Below are positions 1 through 9,016 of a DNA stretch of 64,000 nucleotides, piece after piece; the first letter of the stretch is position 1, and the number at the start of each line of letters is the position of its first letter. The stretch is from Sphingomonas sp. Leaf67 (GTDB taxonomy: Bacteria; Pseudomonadota; Alphaproteobacteria; Sphingomonadales; Sphingomonadaceae). The notes beneath the pieces are model-generated. The model did not search any database and had not been told where the DNA came from. It saw only the letters and a program-made list of their open reading frames with translations. A program made the translations under genes and the position numbers. The stretch covers positions 62,001 to 126,000 of the forward strand of contig NZ_LMLP01000022.1 of NCBI RefSeq assembly GCF_001421965.1, given 5' to 3'.

Positions 1-239
1 CCGCTGCCGGACCGCCGCAAACGGTGATCGCATCGGCGGCGACGACCGCCGGGTTGCAGCCGGTGCTGGCCGAGGCCAATGGCGGCGTCACCGCGACGCT
101 GACCGACGCGCCTTATCCGGCGGTGGTGACGTGGCTGAGTTCGGTCGCATCGACCAGCACGATCGCCGTGCGGCGGGTGACGATGCAGCGTGGTTCGACC
201 TCCGGCCGGGTCAATGCCAGCGTGGAGTTTCGACCATGA
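1..239 (+). CDS. gspM: Type II secretion protein GspM, C-terminal fragment
   Basis: This is the 3' end of a gene that begins before the window; the frame is open from base 1 to a TGA at 237-239. The visible part (about 78 residues) ends in a small alternating strand/helix domain (..PYPAVVTWLSSV..STIAVRRVTMQR..GRVNASVEFRP). That pattern matches the periplasmic ferredoxin-like C-terminal domain of GspM, the inner-membrane protein that works with GspL to couple the GspE ATPase to the secretion pseudopilus. The stop overlaps the gspE start (ATGA at 236-239), so the two are translationally coupled. The family assignment rests on the short tail and on adjacency to gspE and gspF; the membrane anchor is outside the window. 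Confidence 0.6.
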   Translation, partial: AAGPPQTVIASAATTAGLQPVLAEANGGVTATLTDAPYPAVVTWLSSVASTSTIAVRRVTMQRGSTSGRVNASVEFRP

Positions 240-1717
240 CCGACACGCTGCTCCATGCCGAACCCGTCCGCCTGCCCTATGGCTATGCGCGTAAAGGGGG
301 CGTGCTGATCCGGCTGGGCAAGGCGGGCATGGAATGCGTCCACCGCGCCGATGCGACGCTGGACGCGATGCTGGAGGTGCAGCGGGTCGCGCCGGGCATC
401 GCGTTCGTGGCACTGGACGATGCGGCGTTCGATGCGGCGTTGCAGGCGAGCTATGGTGGCAGCGCGTCGACCGCCGCCGATATCGAACTGGCCGAAACCG
501 ATCTGGCGGCACTCGCCGACAGTGCGGCGGCGGTCGACGACCTGCTCGACGCGCGCGACGATTCGCCGGTCATCCGCCTCATCAACGCGCTGTTGCTGGA
601 GGCGATCAAGGAAGGCGCATCCGACGTCCATGTCGAGACGCAGGAAAAGCGCCTCGTCGTCCGCTTCCGCATCGACGGCGTGCTGCGCGACATCGTCGAG
701 CCGCCGCGCGCGCTTGCCCCGCTGCTGGTCAGCCGGATCAAGGTCATGGCGAAGCTCGACATCGCCGAGCGCCGCACGCCGCAGGACGGGCGGGTAACGC
801 TGCGCATCGGCGGGCACGACGTCGACGCCCGAGTATCGACCATGCCGACCCAGCATGGCGAGCGGGTGGTACTGCGTCTGCTCGAACGTGGCGGCATGAT
901 GCTCGACCTCGGCGGGCTGGGCATGTCGGAGCGCGACGAAAGCGTGTTCGGGCGGTTGCTGGAACGGCCGCACGGGCTGTTGCTGGTCACCGGGCCGACC
1001 GGGTCGGGCAAGACGACGACGCTCTACACCGCGCTCACCCGGCTGAACGATCGCCGCCGCAACGTGATGACGGTCGAGGACCCGATCGAGTATGAACTGG
1101 CCGGCATCGCCCAGACACAGGTCAATCCGCGCACCGACATGACCTTTGCGCGGGGGCTGCGCGCGATCCTGCGGCAGGACCCCGACGTCATCATGGTCGG
1201 CGAAATCCGCGATCAGGAAACCGCGCAGACGGCGGTGCGATCGTCGATGACTGGCCATTTCGTGCTGTCGACGCTGCACACCAACACCGCGATCGGATCG
1301 GTCACGCGGCTGATCGACATGGGCGTCGAGCGGTACCTGCTGGCACCGATGCTGGTCGGGCTGGTCGCGCAGCGGCTGGTGCGGCGGTTGTGCGTCGAAT
1401 GCCGGTGGCAGGATCGCTCGACCGAGGCGGACAGCGTCCTGCTGGGCGGCGCGATCAAGCCGGGCAAGAAGCTGTGGCGCAAGGGCGGGTGCGAGGCGTG
1501 TCATCACGAAGGCTATCGCGGCCGCGCCGGGCTGTACGAGGTCGTCGCGGTCGATGACCGGTTGCAGGCCATGATCCACAATGGCGTCGCCGAGGCCGAA
1601 CTGGAACGCGCGGCGCGGGTCGATAATCCGGCGTTGCTGGATGATGGCGTGGCGAAGGTGAAGGCCGGGGTGACGACCGTCGAGGAGGTCGCGCGGGTCG
1701 TGCGGGACGAGGGGTGA
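236..1717 (+). CDS. gspE: Type II secretion ATPase GspE
   Basis: This 493-residue cytoplasmic traffic ATPase should power assembly of the type II secretion pseudopilus. The ATG at 236 overlaps the gspM stop; an open frame continues upstream to 131, but the overlapping start fits operon logic and family length. The Walker A loop GPTGSGKTTT has its lysine near residue 259. Asp box and Walker B sequences (RQDPDVIMVGEIRD, residues about 313-325) and the His box (LSTLHTNTA) are present. Two CxxC pairs (CVEC and CEAC), followed by GYRGRAGLYEVV, form the zinc-binding subdomain typical of GspE and PilB. The gene is followed by a 120-bp palindrome and then gspF, so the operon is interrupted only by a repeat. 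Confidence 0.95.
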   Translation: MTDTLLHAEPVRLPYGYARKGGVLIRLGKAGMECVHRADATLDAMLEVQRVAPGIAFVALDDAAFDAALQASYGGSASTAADIELAETDLAALADSAAAVDDLLDARDDSPVIRLINALLLEAIKEGASDVHVETQEKRLVVRFRIDGVLRDIVEPPRALAPLLVSRIKVMAKLDIAERRTPQDGRVTLRIGGHDVDARVSTMPTQHGERVVLRLLERGGMMLDLGGLGMSERDESVFGRLLERPHGLLLVTGPTGSGKTTTLYTALTRLNDRRRNVMTVEDPIEYELAGIAQTQVNPRTDMTFARGLRAILRQDPDVIMVGEIRDQETAQTAVRSSMTGHFVLSTLHTNTAIGSVTRLIDMGVERYLLAPMLVGLVAQRLVRRLCVECRWQDRSTEADSVLLGGAIKPGKKLWRKGGCEACHHEGYRGRAGLYEVVAVDDRLQAMIHNGVAEAELERAARVDNPALLDDGVAKVKAGVTTVEEVARVVRDEG

Positions 1718-1739
1718 TTCTTACCGCCCTTAACCCCAT

Positions 1740-1858
1740 CCGTTTGGTTCGAGTAGCGATCGAGCTTGTCGAGAGCGCGTATCGAGAACGCCTCTCCTCG
1801 GGCGGGCCGTTCTCGACGGACGCTTCTCGACAGGCTCGAAGCTGCTCGAACCGAACGG
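1740..1858. repeat. 120-bp palindrome family, copy 1 (between gspE and gspF)
   Basis: This is a 119-bp inverted repeat with arms of about 38 bp (1740-1777 and 1821-1858). The right arm ends ..GCTGCTCGAACCGAACGG, and its reverse complement is the left arm with a few mismatches. Related copies lie at 4441-4560 and 32528-32647, with a variant at 4300-4414. It has no coding content and fills nearly the whole gspE-gspF spacer. RNA from it would fold into a long hairpin. Confidence 0.85.
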
Positions 1859-1880
1859 CAATTTTGACTGGGTTGGGCAG

Positions 1881-3107
1881 GTGACCGCCTACACCTACCG
1901 CGCCGCCTCCCGCACCGGCGCGACCGTCAAGGGCGTGATCGAAGCCTCCAGCCCCGCCGCCGCCCGCGCGATCTTACGCGAACGCGGCGAATTGCCGCTG
2001 TCCGTCGAGGAGGCTGCGGAAAAAGGCCCGAAGCTCGGCAGCATCCAGCTGCCCCGCCTGTTCCGGCGCGGCGTGTCGAGCAAGGCGCTGGCGACGCTCA
2101 CCCGCCAGATCGCAACGTTGGTCGGATCGGACATCTCGATCGAGGAATCGTTGCGCATCGTCGCCGGACAGGCCGACAATGCGGCGGTCAACGCGCTGCT
2201 GCTCGACGTGCGCGCCGCGATCCTCGACGGGCGCAGTTTCGCGCAAGGCCTGGCGCGGCATCCCAAGGCGTTTCCCGAATTCTATCGCGCGTCGGTCGCG
2301 GCGGGCGAACAGTCGGGGCGCTTGCCCGACGTGCTCAACCACCTCGCCAATTTCGTCGAGACCCGGCAGGCCAATGGCCAGAAAATGCAGCTGGCGTTGC
2401 TGTATCCGGCGCTGTTGGCGACGGTCAGTTTTGGCATGATGGTGCTGCTGATGGTCTATGTCGTGCCCGACATCGTCCGCGTGTTCGTGTCGCGCGGGGC
2501 GGAACTGCCGTTCCTGACGCGAGCGCTGATCGCGCTGTCGGCGTTCATCCAGAAGTACGGGCTGTACGTCGCGGTGGCGGCGCTGGTGCTGTTTCTGGTC
2601 GGCGCGCGCTGGCTGAAGGTGCCGGGCAACCGGCTGGCGGTCGACCGGCGGCTGGCGACGCGGGCGCCGTTCCGCCGGTTCAGCCGCCAGCATAATGCCG
2701 CGCGCTTCGCCGGTAGCCTCGCGACGCTGGTCGGCAGCGCGGTGCCGCTGGTCGAGGCGCTGCACGCCGCCGCCGCCGTCACCCCCAACCGCTTCGTGCG
2801 CGACAAGGCGCTGACCGTCGCCGCGCGGGTGCGCGAGGGGTTGTCCTTACGCGCGGCGATGGCGGAGGCGGAAATCTTTCCGTCGATGCTGGTCGCGATC
2901 GTCGCCTCCGGCGAGACGTCGGGGCGGCTGGCACCGGCACTCGACCGCGCCTCGGGCGAGCTGGAGCGCGAACTCGACGCGCTGGTGGCGACGCTGGTTG
3001 CGCTGGTCGAACCGATGGTGCTGTTGCTGATGGGCGGGCTGGTGCTGATGATGGTGCTGGCGATCCTGTTGCCGATCATCAACCTGAACAATCTGGTGCA
3101 GATTTAG
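1881..3107 (+). CDS. gspF: Type II secretion inner-membrane protein GspF
   Basis: This 408-residue polytopic inner-membrane platform protein of the type II secretion machine has two T2SF domains (about residues 70-193 and 272-395). Each is followed by a hydrophobic hairpin: ..ALLYPALLATVSFGMMVLLMVYVVP.. mid-protein and ..PMVLLLMGGLVLMMVLAILLPI.. at the C-terminus. The start is GTG at 1881, chosen because it begins the conserved N-terminal TAYTYRAASRTG segment; a weak GGGCAG lies just upstream. The TAG stop at 3105-3107 lies inside the left terminal repeat of the adjacent 188-bp element. The gene belongs with gspE and is probably co-transcribed through the intervening palindrome. Confidence 0.95.
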   Translation: MTAYTYRAASRTGATVKGVIEASSPAAARAILRERGELPLSVEEAAEKGPKLGSIQLPRLFRRGVSSKALATLTRQIATLVGSDISIEESLRIVAGQADNAAVNALLLDVRAAILDGRSFAQGLARHPKAFPEFYRASVAAGEQSGRLPDVLNHLANFVETRQANGQKMQLALLYPALLATVSFGMMVLLMVYVVPDIVRVFVSRGAELPFLTRALIALSAFIQKYGLYVAVAALVLFLVGARWLKVPGNRLAVDRRLATRAPFRRFSRQHNAARFAGSLATLVGSAVPLVEALHAAAAVTPNRFVRDKALTVAARVREGLSLRAAMAEAEIFPSMLVAIVASGETSGRLAPALDRASGELERELDALVATLVALVEPMVLLLMGGLVLMMVLAILLPIINLNNLVQI

Positions 3108-3290
3108 GGCCGATCGACATTCAGTACGGTCTTGCCTTCTCCCCTCCCTGATAAGGGAGGGGTCGGGGGTGGGTAGGCCGGTTGTGGCGCGCCCACTTTC
3201 CCTCGCAGACCGACCCAACCCCCAGCCCCTCCCTTGTCAGGGAGGGGAGTAGTTTGCTGGCCTGACAGCTGAATGTCGATCGGTCCTAAA
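3103..3290. repeat. 188-bp element with 22-bp terminal inverted repeats (copy A)
   Basis: The ends 3103-3124 and 3269-3290 are inverted repeats matching at 21 of 22 bases; both contain GATCGACATTCAG in the outward-in reading. Inside are two opposed copies of a CCCCTCCCTxxxxAGGGAGGGG palindrome (3141-3162 and 3226-3247). No ORF is carried. The left end overlaps the gspF stop codon. A second element with related ends and nearly the same length lies at 11951-12140. The rest of the gspF-glsA spacer (3291-3378) holds another short palindrome (about 3297-3318, CCCCGCCTGCGCCGGGG). Confidence 0.8.
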
Positions 3291-3378
3291 GCCGTATCCC
3301 CGCCTGCGCCGGGGAACGGTTCACGCAGGTGACGGGTGCGTGCTAACGCTGCCGTCCGTCTCGCAACAAGGAAGCACC

Positions 3379-4293
3379 ATGACCGACCTCGCCCGCATCG
3401 TCGCCGAGGTGACGGAGGAGATCACCGCCAACGCCGCCGAGATCGAGGCGGCGGCGGACGCCGGGCTCGACTATCCGCCCGACTGGTTCGGCATGGCGGT
3501 GGCGACGCCCGATGGCGGGCTGTTCCATGGCGGCTATTCCCATATCCGTTTTCCGTTGCAGAGCATCGCCAAGATCTTTGCGCTCGAAATGGCGTTGGAG
3601 GCGTGCGGGGACGCGGTGTTCAAGCGCGTCGGGCGCGAGCCGTCGGGTGATCCGTTCAATTCGATCGTCGACCTCGAACGCAACAAGGGCGTGCCGCGCA
3701 ATCCGTTCATCAATGCCGGCGCGCTGGTGGTGTGCGACATTTTGGTCGAGCACCAGGCCGACGATTGCGCGCGTGCGGTGGTCGACTTCATTGGTCGCGA
3801 GGCCGGGCTGGCCGAGGTAATCCTCAATCAGGACGTGCTGGAGACCGGCCGCACCGGCGGCGACCTGAACCGCGCGATGATGAGCTTCGCGAAGCATCAC
3901 GGCAATCTGCATTGCGACATCGACGAGGTGATGGAGGCCTATGTCCACCAATGCGCGATCGAGATCGATGCGAAGTCGCTGGCGAAGGCCGGGCTGTTCC
4001 TGACCCGCACCGCGCGGACCGGCGATGCGGCGGGCGACAAGCGCGCCACGCGGACGCGGCGGCTGCTGTCGTTGATGACGACGTGCGGGCAATATGACGG
4101 GTCGGGGGATTTTGCCTATCGCGTCGGGCTGCCGGCCAAGAGCGGGGTGGGGGGCGGTATCCTCGCCATCGTGCCGCAGGTCGCGTCGATCGCTGTGTGG
4201 TCGAACAATCTCGACCGGCAGGGGAACTCGATCCTCGGCATACGCGCGCTGGAGTTGCTGGCAGACAAGGCGGATTGGTCGGTGTTCGGGTGA
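3379..4293 (+). CDS. glsA: Glutaminase A
   Basis: This 304-residue cytoplasmic enzyme should hydrolyse L-glutamine to glutamate and ammonia. It has the serine-dependent, beta-lactamase-like fold of the glutaminase family. The catalytic S-x-x-K is visible as QSIAKIF (Ser62, Lys65), followed by FINAGALVV and NRAMMSFAKHHGN, all family hallmarks, and the C-terminal GVGGGILAIVP. The ATG at 3379 is preceded by AAGGAAG at good spacing and gives the normal family length; upstream in-frame ATG or GTG codons lack a ribosome-binding site. It stands alone between repeat-filled spacers and nothing in the neighbourhood suggests a linked pathway. Confidence 0.95.
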   Translation: MTDLARIVAEVTEEITANAAEIEAAADAGLDYPPDWFGMAVATPDGGLFHGGYSHIRFPLQSIAKIFALEMALEACGDAVFKRVGREPSGDPFNSIVDLERNKGVPRNPFINAGALVVCDILVEHQADDCARAVVDFIGREAGLAEVILNQDVLETGRTGGDLNRAMMSFAKHHGNLHCDIDEVMEAYVHQCAIEIDAKSLAKAGLFLTRTARTGDAAGDKRATRTRRLLSLMTTCGQYDGSGDFAYRVGLPAKSGVGGGILAIVPQVASIAVWSNNLDRQGNSILGIRALELLADKADWSVFG

Positions 4294-4299
4294 CTCCAC

Positions 4300-4414
4300 C
4301 CGTTCGTCCAGAGTAGCCGCTGAGCTTGTCGAAGGGGCGTATCGAAGAACCATTGGTGGCGGGTGCTTCGATACGGGTATTCGATTTCGCTCGGCCCCTG
4401 CTCAGCACGAACGG
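4300..4414. repeat. 115-bp palindrome, variant of the 120-bp family
   Basis: The arms begin CCGTTCGT and end ..CAGCACGAACGG. The inner part contains paired CGTATCGAAG / CTTCGATACG blocks. It lies immediately downstream of glsA and next to the typical copy at 4441-4560, so two hairpin units fill the glsA to M20-peptidase spacer. A right-arm remnant of this variant is also visible near 32449-32470. Confidence 0.7.
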
Positions 4415-4440
4415 CCTTTTTCGTACTTCCACCCTCCCTT

Positions 4441-4560
4441 CCGTTTGCTTCGAGCGCAGGTTCGAGCCTGTCGAGAACCGAAGTCGAGAAGGGGTTGGCC
4501 CGAACAGCGAGTTCTCGACGGGCGCTTCTCGACAAGCTCGAAGCTGCTCGAACCGAACGG
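4441..4560. repeat. 120-bp palindrome family, copy 2
   Basis: This is an exact 120-bp unit beginning CCGTTTGCTTCGAGCG and ending GCTGCTCGAACCGAACGG, with inverted arms. It is closely similar along its full length to 32528-32647 and to 1740-1858. It lies between the convergent genes glsA and the M20 amidohydrolase, where the hairpin could act as a bidirectional transcript end. Confidence 0.85.
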
Positions 4561-4583
4561 GGTGGGGCGGGGATAAGGCGGGG

Positions 4584-5912
4584 TCAGCCCGCCTTTTTCG
4601 GCCCCAGCAGATCCAGCACCGCGGCGGTCATCGCGATCGTGCCGGTCACGATCGACGGTTCGGGCGCGACCTTGAACAGGGGCGAATGGTGCGACGGCAC
4701 CGGTGCGCCGCCATTCCGCGCCGCGACGATGTCCGCCATCGGCGTGCCGCCGACCGCGAAATAATAGCCCTTCACCTTGGAATCCGGCTGGACCAGATAG
4801 GCGAAGTCCTCCGCACCCATGCCGGTCTGTTCGAAGGGCATCACGTTCTTCGGGCCCAGTGTCGTCGCCATCACCGCGTTCAGCCGCCGGGCGAGCGGCG
4901 CGTCGTTGATCGTGGTCGGCGTGCCCTCGATCACCTTCACCACCGGCATCTTGTCGGCGGGCATCCCGTTCAGCGTGCCGATGCCGCCCGCGACGCGCCT
5001 GATCCCGTCAAGCAGTTGCTTGCGCGTCCCCTCGTCATTGGCGCGGACGGTGACCTGCAATTTCGCCAGATCGGTGATGATGTTATGCTTCAGCCCCGAA
5101 TGGAACGAACCGACGGTGATGACGCCGGGGTCGAGCGGCTGGCGTTCGCGGCTGATGAGGCCCTGCAAGGCGATCACCAGCTGCGACGCCACATAGACCG
5201 GGTCCTTGCCGGCATGCGGGCTGGCCCCGTGCGCGCCGATGCCGGGCACGTCGATATCGACCGAGTCCGACGACGAATATTGAATGCCCTCCGATGCCGA
5301 GACCATGCCCGCCGGCAGTCCGGCGGCGACGTGGAAGGCCAGCGCGTAATCGGGTTTCGGAAAGCGGTTGTAGAGGCCGTCGGCCAGCATCGCCTTCGCC
5401 CCGCCGACGCGTTCCTCGGCGGGCTGAACGATGAACACGATCGTGCCCTGCCACCGGTCCTTCAGCGCCGCCAGCCGCCGCGCGGTGCCGACCATCGCGG
5501 TGATGTGGGTGTCGTGACCGCAGGCGTGCATCACCGGGGCCTCGACCCCGTCGACGCCGACCTGCCGCGCCTTGCTGGCATTGGGCAGGCCCGATTTCTC
5601 CTCGACCGGCAATCCGTCCATATCGGCGCGGACCAGCACGGTCGGACCGGCCCCGTTCTTCAGCACGCCGACCACGCCGGTGCCGCCGACGCCGGTCGTC
5701 ACCTGCATCCCCGGCACCCCGCGCAGCTCGGTCGCCATGCGCTCGGCGGTCTTTACTTCCTTGAACGACAATTCGGGATTGCGGTGGAACCAGTCCCACA
5801 TTTGGCCCAGCGACGCCGTGTAATCGGCGCGGACGGCAGGTGCCCAGTCGGGTTCGGCCATGGCCGGCGTCGCGGCGAACAGGCAGGCGGCGGTGGCGAT
5901 CAGTGTGCGCAT
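4584..5912 (-). CDS. Exported M20-family amidohydrolase
   Basis: This 442-residue metallopeptidase-fold amidohydrolase belongs to the M20D group (hippurate or indole-acetyl-amino-acid hydrolase-like), which cleaves N-acyl amino acids. It begins with a Sec signal peptide ([23 protein letters not shown]), so it should act in the periplasm. Metal-binding and catalytic motifs are visible: HACGHDTH, the EE pair in [12 protein letters not shown], and GAEDFAYL near the C-terminus; the dimerisation domain includes [16 protein letters not shown]. The ATG at 5912 is the natural start of the signal peptide. It is divergent from uvrB with 94 bp between starts. The substrate cannot be told from sequence. 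Confidence 0.9.
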   Translation of the reverse strand: MRTLIATAACLFAATPAMAEPDWAPAVRADYTASLGQMWDWFHRNPELSFKEVKTAERMATELRGVPGMQVTTGVGGTGVVGVLKNGAGPTVLVRADMDGLPVEEKSGLPNASKARQVGVDGVEAPVMHACGHDTHITAMVGTARRLAALKDRWQGTIVFIVQPAEERVGGAKAMLADGLYNRFPKPDYALAFHVAAGLPAGMVSASEGIQYSSSDSVDIDVPGIGAHGASPHAGKDPVYVASQLVIALQGLISRERQPLDPGVITVGSFHSGLKHNIITDLAKLQVTVRANDEGTRKQLLDGIRRVAGGIGTLNGMPADKMPVVKVIEGTPTTINDAPLARRLNAVMATTLGPKNVMPFEQTGMGAEDFAYLVQPDSKVKGYYFAVGGTPMADIVAARNGGAPVPSHHSPLFKVAPEPSIVTGTIAMTAAVLDLLGPKKAG

Positions 5913-5969
5913 GTTGGGTCCCCTTTGGGCCTTAAGCTATCCGCTTTCGCCAAAGTGTCGAGGGTCGAT

Positions 5970-5984
5970 GTTGCCGTCCCGTTC
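5970..5984 (+). promoter_or_regulatory. Candidate LexA (SOS) box upstream of uvrB
   Basis: The sequence is GTTG-N7-GTTC. It differs by one base from the alphaproteobacterial LexA direct repeat GTTC-N7-GTTC and lies 22 bp before the uvrB start codon. uvr genes are common LexA targets. A chance match to so short a motif is possible. Confidence 0.4.
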
Positions 5985-6006
5985 CGCGTCACCCATATCC
6001 ATCCGC

Positions 6007-8211
6007 ATGGCGATCACGATCCGCACCGACCTGTCCGAGCCGGAAACCGGCCAGACCTTCGTCCCCCACCGGCCGGCCCGCCCGGCAAAGGTGGATGCGG
6101 GCAAACGCTTCGTCATCAAGTCCGATTACGAACCCGCCGGCGACCAGCCGACCGCGATCCGCGAACTGGTCGCGGCGGCGCGCGCGGGGGAGAAGGATCA
6201 GGTCCTGCTGGGCGTCACCGGGTCGGGCAAGACCTTCACCATGGCCAAGACGATCGAGGAATTGCAGCGCCCGGCGCTGATCCTTGCCCCCAACAAGATC
6301 CTTGCCGCGCAGTTGTACGGCGAAATGAAGTCATTCTTCCCCGACAATGCCGTCGAATATTTCGTCAGCTATTACGATTACTACCAGCCCGAAGCCTATG
6401 TCGCGCGGTCCGACACCTATATCGAAAAGGAAAGCTCGACCAACGAGGCGATCGACCGGATGCGGCATTCGGCCACCCGGTCGCTGCTGGAGCGCGACGA
6501 CGTCATCATCGTCGCGTCGGTATCGTGCCTGTACGGCATCGGATCGGTCGAAACCTATTCGGCGATGATTTTCGACCTGAAGAAGGGTGATGTCGTCGAC
6601 CAGCGCGAGATCGTCCGCAAGCTGGTCGCGCTGCAATACAAGCGCAACGACGCCGCGTTCCAGCGCGGTAATTTCCGCGTGCGCGGCGACAGCCTCGAAC
6701 TGTTCCCGTCGCATTATGACGACAGCGCGTGGCGGATCACCTTCTTCGGCGACGATATCGAGGAGATCACCGAATTTGATCCGCTGACCGGCAAGAAGGT
6801 CGCCAGCCTCAATTCGATCCGCGTCTATGCCAATTCGCACTATGTGACGCCGGGACCGACGCTGAAACAGGCGGGCGAGGCGATCCGCCACGAACTGACC
6901 GAGCGGCTGAAGGAACTGGTCATGGAGGGCAAGCTGCTGGAGGCGCAGCGGCTGGAACAACGCACCAATTTCGATCTGGAAATGATCGCCGCCACCGGTT
7001 CGTGCGCGGGGATCGAGAATTACAGCCGCTTCCTGACCGGACGCCTGCCGGGCGAACCGCCGCCCACGCTGTTCGAATATCTTCCGGAAAATTCGCTGCT
7101 GTTCGTCGACGAAAGCCATCAGACGATCGGCCAGATCAACGGCATGTCGCGCGGCGATCACCGGCGCAAGATCACGCTGGCCGAATATGGCTTTCGCCTG
7201 CCGAGCGCGATCGACAACCGGCCGCTGCGCTTCAACGAATGGGACGCGATGCGGCCGCAGACGGTGTGCGTGTCGGCGACGCCCGGCGGGTGGGAGATGG
7301 AGCAGACCGGCGGCGTGTTCAGCGAACAGGTCATCCGCCCGACCGGCCTGATCGATCCGCCGATCACGATCCGCCCGGTCGAGGAACAGGTCGACGACCT
7401 GATCCACGAGGCGAAGGAGACGGCGAAGAACGGCTATCGCACGCTCGTCACCACGCTGACCAAGCGCATGGCCGAGGATCTGACCGAGTTCATGCACGAA
7501 GCCGGCCTGAAGGTCCGGTACATGCACAGCGACGTCGAGACGCTGGAGCGCATCGAGCTGATCCGCGACCTGCGCATGGGTGTCTATGACGTGCTGGTCG
7601 GCATCAACCTGTTGCGCGAGGGACTCGACATTCCCGAATGCGGGCTGGTCGCGATCCTCGATGCCGACAAGGAAGGGTTTTTGCGCAGCGAAACCTCGCT
7701 GATCCAAACGATCGGCCGTGCCGCGCGCAACGTCGACGGCCGGGTGATCCTGTATGCCGACCGCATGACCGGCAGCATGGAACGCGCCATCGCCGAAACC
7801 GATCGCCGTCGCGAAAAGCAGCGCGAATATAACGAAGCGCACGGCATTACGCCCACGACGATCAAGCGCCAGATCGGCGACATCATCGCCGACGTCGCCT
7901 CGCGCGATCAGGTGACGGTCGAGATCGACGAGGACGGCCCGCGCCACATGGTCGGCCACAATCTGCGGTCGTATATCGAGAGCCTCGAAAAGCAGATGCG
8001 CGAGGCGGCGGCCAATCTGGAGTTCGAGACCGCCGGACGGCTCCGCGACGAGATCCGCAGTCTCGAAAACGAGGAACTCGGCCTGCCGGCGAGCGAGCAC
8101 AAGGCACCGATCATGGGCCGATCGAACGAAGGCAAGCCGGGTACCCGCAAGACCCGCTATGGCAAGCAGAAGGCGATGCGCATGGCCGGCGGGGGCGGGC
8201 GGGGGCGGTAG
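6007..8211 (+). CDS. uvrB: Excinuclease ABC subunit B (UvrB)
   Basis: This 734-residue nucleotide excision repair helicase verifies DNA damage with UvrA and recruits UvrC. Walker A is GVTGSGKT (residues 69-76), and the DNA-strand-separating beta-hairpin begins [11 protein letters not shown]. Helicase motifs include [23 protein letters not shown] and QTIGRAARN. The C-terminal UVR motif that contacts UvrC is [25 protein letters not shown]. The ATG at 6007 ([12 protein letters not shown]) was preferred to in-frame upstream codons because it leaves room for a promoter and gives a normal N-terminus. The C-terminus ends in a basic, glycine-rich tail. No downstream terminator is obvious. Confidence 0.97.
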   Translation: MAITIRTDLSEPETGQTFVPHRPARPAKVDAGKRFVIKSDYEPAGDQPTAIRELVAAARAGEKDQVLLGVTGSGKTFTMAKTIEELQRPALILAPNKILAAQLYGEMKSFFPDNAVEYFVSYYDYYQPEAYVARSDTYIEKESSTNEAIDRMRHSATRSLLERDDVIIVASVSCLYGIGSVETYSAMIFDLKKGDVVDQREIVRKLVALQYKRNDAAFQRGNFRVRGDSLELFPSHYDDSAWRITFFGDDIEEITEFDPLTGKKVASLNSIRVYANSHYVTPGPTLKQAGEAIRHELTERLKELVMEGKLLEAQRLEQRTNFDLEMIAATGSCAGIENYSRFLTGRLPGEPPPTLFEYLPENSLLFVDESHQTIGQINGMSRGDHRRKITLAEYGFRLPSAIDNRPLRFNEWDAMRPQTVCVSATPGGWEMEQTGGVFSEQVIRPTGLIDPPITIRPVEEQVDDLIHEAKETAKNGYRTLVTTLTKRMAEDLTEFMHEAGLKVRYMHSDVETLERIELIRDLRMGVYDVLVGINLLREGLDIPECGLVAILDADKEGFLRSETSLIQTIGRAARNVDGRVILYADRMTGSMERAIAETDRRREKQREYNEAHGITPTTIKRQIGDIIADVASRDQVTVEIDEDGPRHMVGHNLRSYIESLEKQMREAAANLEFETAGRLRDEIRSLENEELGLPASEHKAPIMGRSNEGKPGTRKTRYGKQKAMRMAGGGGRGR

Positions 8212-8215
8212 CCGA

Positions 8216-8425
8216 CGATCGTCATCCCGGCTTGGGCCGGATTCGTAGACGCTGACGCCAAAGCTGAACACGCAACGTCGGCGTGCATGGCCTTCCGCCT
8301 GCGCGGGCGTGACGATCGCCCAAAGATCGTCTTCCCGGCGCAGGCCGGGATCCATTGTGTCGGGCGTTCTCGACTCCATCGCCGCCTCCCCCATCCGTGG
8401 ATTCCGGCCTACGCCGGAAGGTCGA
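8216..8425. repeat. Cluster of short palindromes downstream of uvrB
   Basis: Three short hairpins of the type TCCCGGC(n)GCCGGGA lie in the 286-bp spacer between uvrB and the lipoprotein pair: about 8224-8244, 8333-8352 and 8400-8420. Between them are conserved tails such as ATCCATTGTGTCGGGCG, which recurs at 36835-36848. They are typical dispersed REP-like palindromes. Nothing else recognisable lies here before the lipoprotein start. Confidence 0.65.
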
Positions 8426-8497
8426 GCGGTTCGATGGAAGGGGCACGGTGCCCCATCCCCGGTTGAGGCCGCCGCCCGCATCGCCCATAAGGTGGCG

Positions 8498-9016
8498 ATG
8501 CGTATCAAGTTCCTTGCCCCCGCTCTCCTGCTGGCCGGGTGCGTGCCGCCGGGTGCGCCGCCCGAGCCGGTCACCGCACCATCGCCCGCGCCACGACCCA
8601 CCGCCGTCGCGCCGACCTCGCCGCCGGTCAGTGACTGGCGCGACCTGCCGCGCACTCCCGGCGACTGGCAGTATCGTGGGCTCGGCACCGGATCGGCGGC
8701 GACCTACGCCGTGCGCGGTGCGGCCCCGGTCGCGACCCTGACCTGCAACCGCGCGGCGAAGCAGGTGACGATGGTCCTCGCCACGCCCCGCCCCGCCGCC
8801 GGCACGGTGACGATCCGCACCACCAGCACGCAGCGCAGCGTCGCCGTGCAGCCGATGGCGGGCGGCGTCGGCGTGGCGCTGCCGGCCAGTGACCGGCTGC
8901 TCGACGCGATCGGGTTCAGCCGGGGCCGCTTCGTCGTCGAAGGCGCCGGGATCGGGCGACTGGTCCTGCCGAGCTGGGCGGAAATCCTGCGCGTGACCGA
9001 GGATTGCCGCGGCTGA
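8498..9016 (+). CDS. Predicted lipoprotein, first of a tandem pair
   Basis: This 172-residue protein has a lipoprotein signal peptide (MRIKFLAPALLLAGC, lipidation cysteine at residue 15), then a proline/alanine-rich linker. The C-terminal domain of about 120 residues contains GDWQYRGLGTGSAATYA and LTCNRAAKQVTMV. The downstream gene encodes the same architecture with matching motifs, so the two are tandem paralogues. I do not recognise a named family. The start at 8498 was chosen because it directly begins the signal peptide; the frame is open further upstream but runs through palindromes. The stop overlaps the next start (TGATG at 9014-9018). It should be anchored in the outer or inner membrane. 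Confidence 0.75.
   Translation: MRIKFLAPALLLAGCVPPGAPPEPVTAPSPAPRPTAVAPTSPPVSDWRDLPRTPGDWQYRGLGTGSAATYAVRGAAPVATLTCNRAAKQVTMVLATPRPAAGTVTIRTTSTQRSVAVQPMAGGVGVALPASDRLLDAIGFSRGRFVVEGAGIGRLVLPSWAEILRVTEDCRG

Noticed and set aside
3103..3290. Classic insertion sequence
   Set aside because: The element has terminal inverted repeats but no transposase ORF and no clear target duplication, so it is listed only as a repeat.
4326..6590. A 754-codon plus-strand open frame crossing a repeat, the M20 gene and the start of uvrB
   Set aside because: It runs antisense to the amidohydrolase and out of frame with uvrB, and its product is compositionally biased.
8309..8497. Extended N-terminus for the first lipoprotein
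   Set aside because: The extra codons come from REP-like palindromes and would bury the lipoprotein signal; the ATG at 8498 is the natural start.
6331..8688. A 785-codon minus-strand open frame opposite uvrB
   Set aside because: It is an antisense shadow of a well-supported gene that continues into palindromic repeats.
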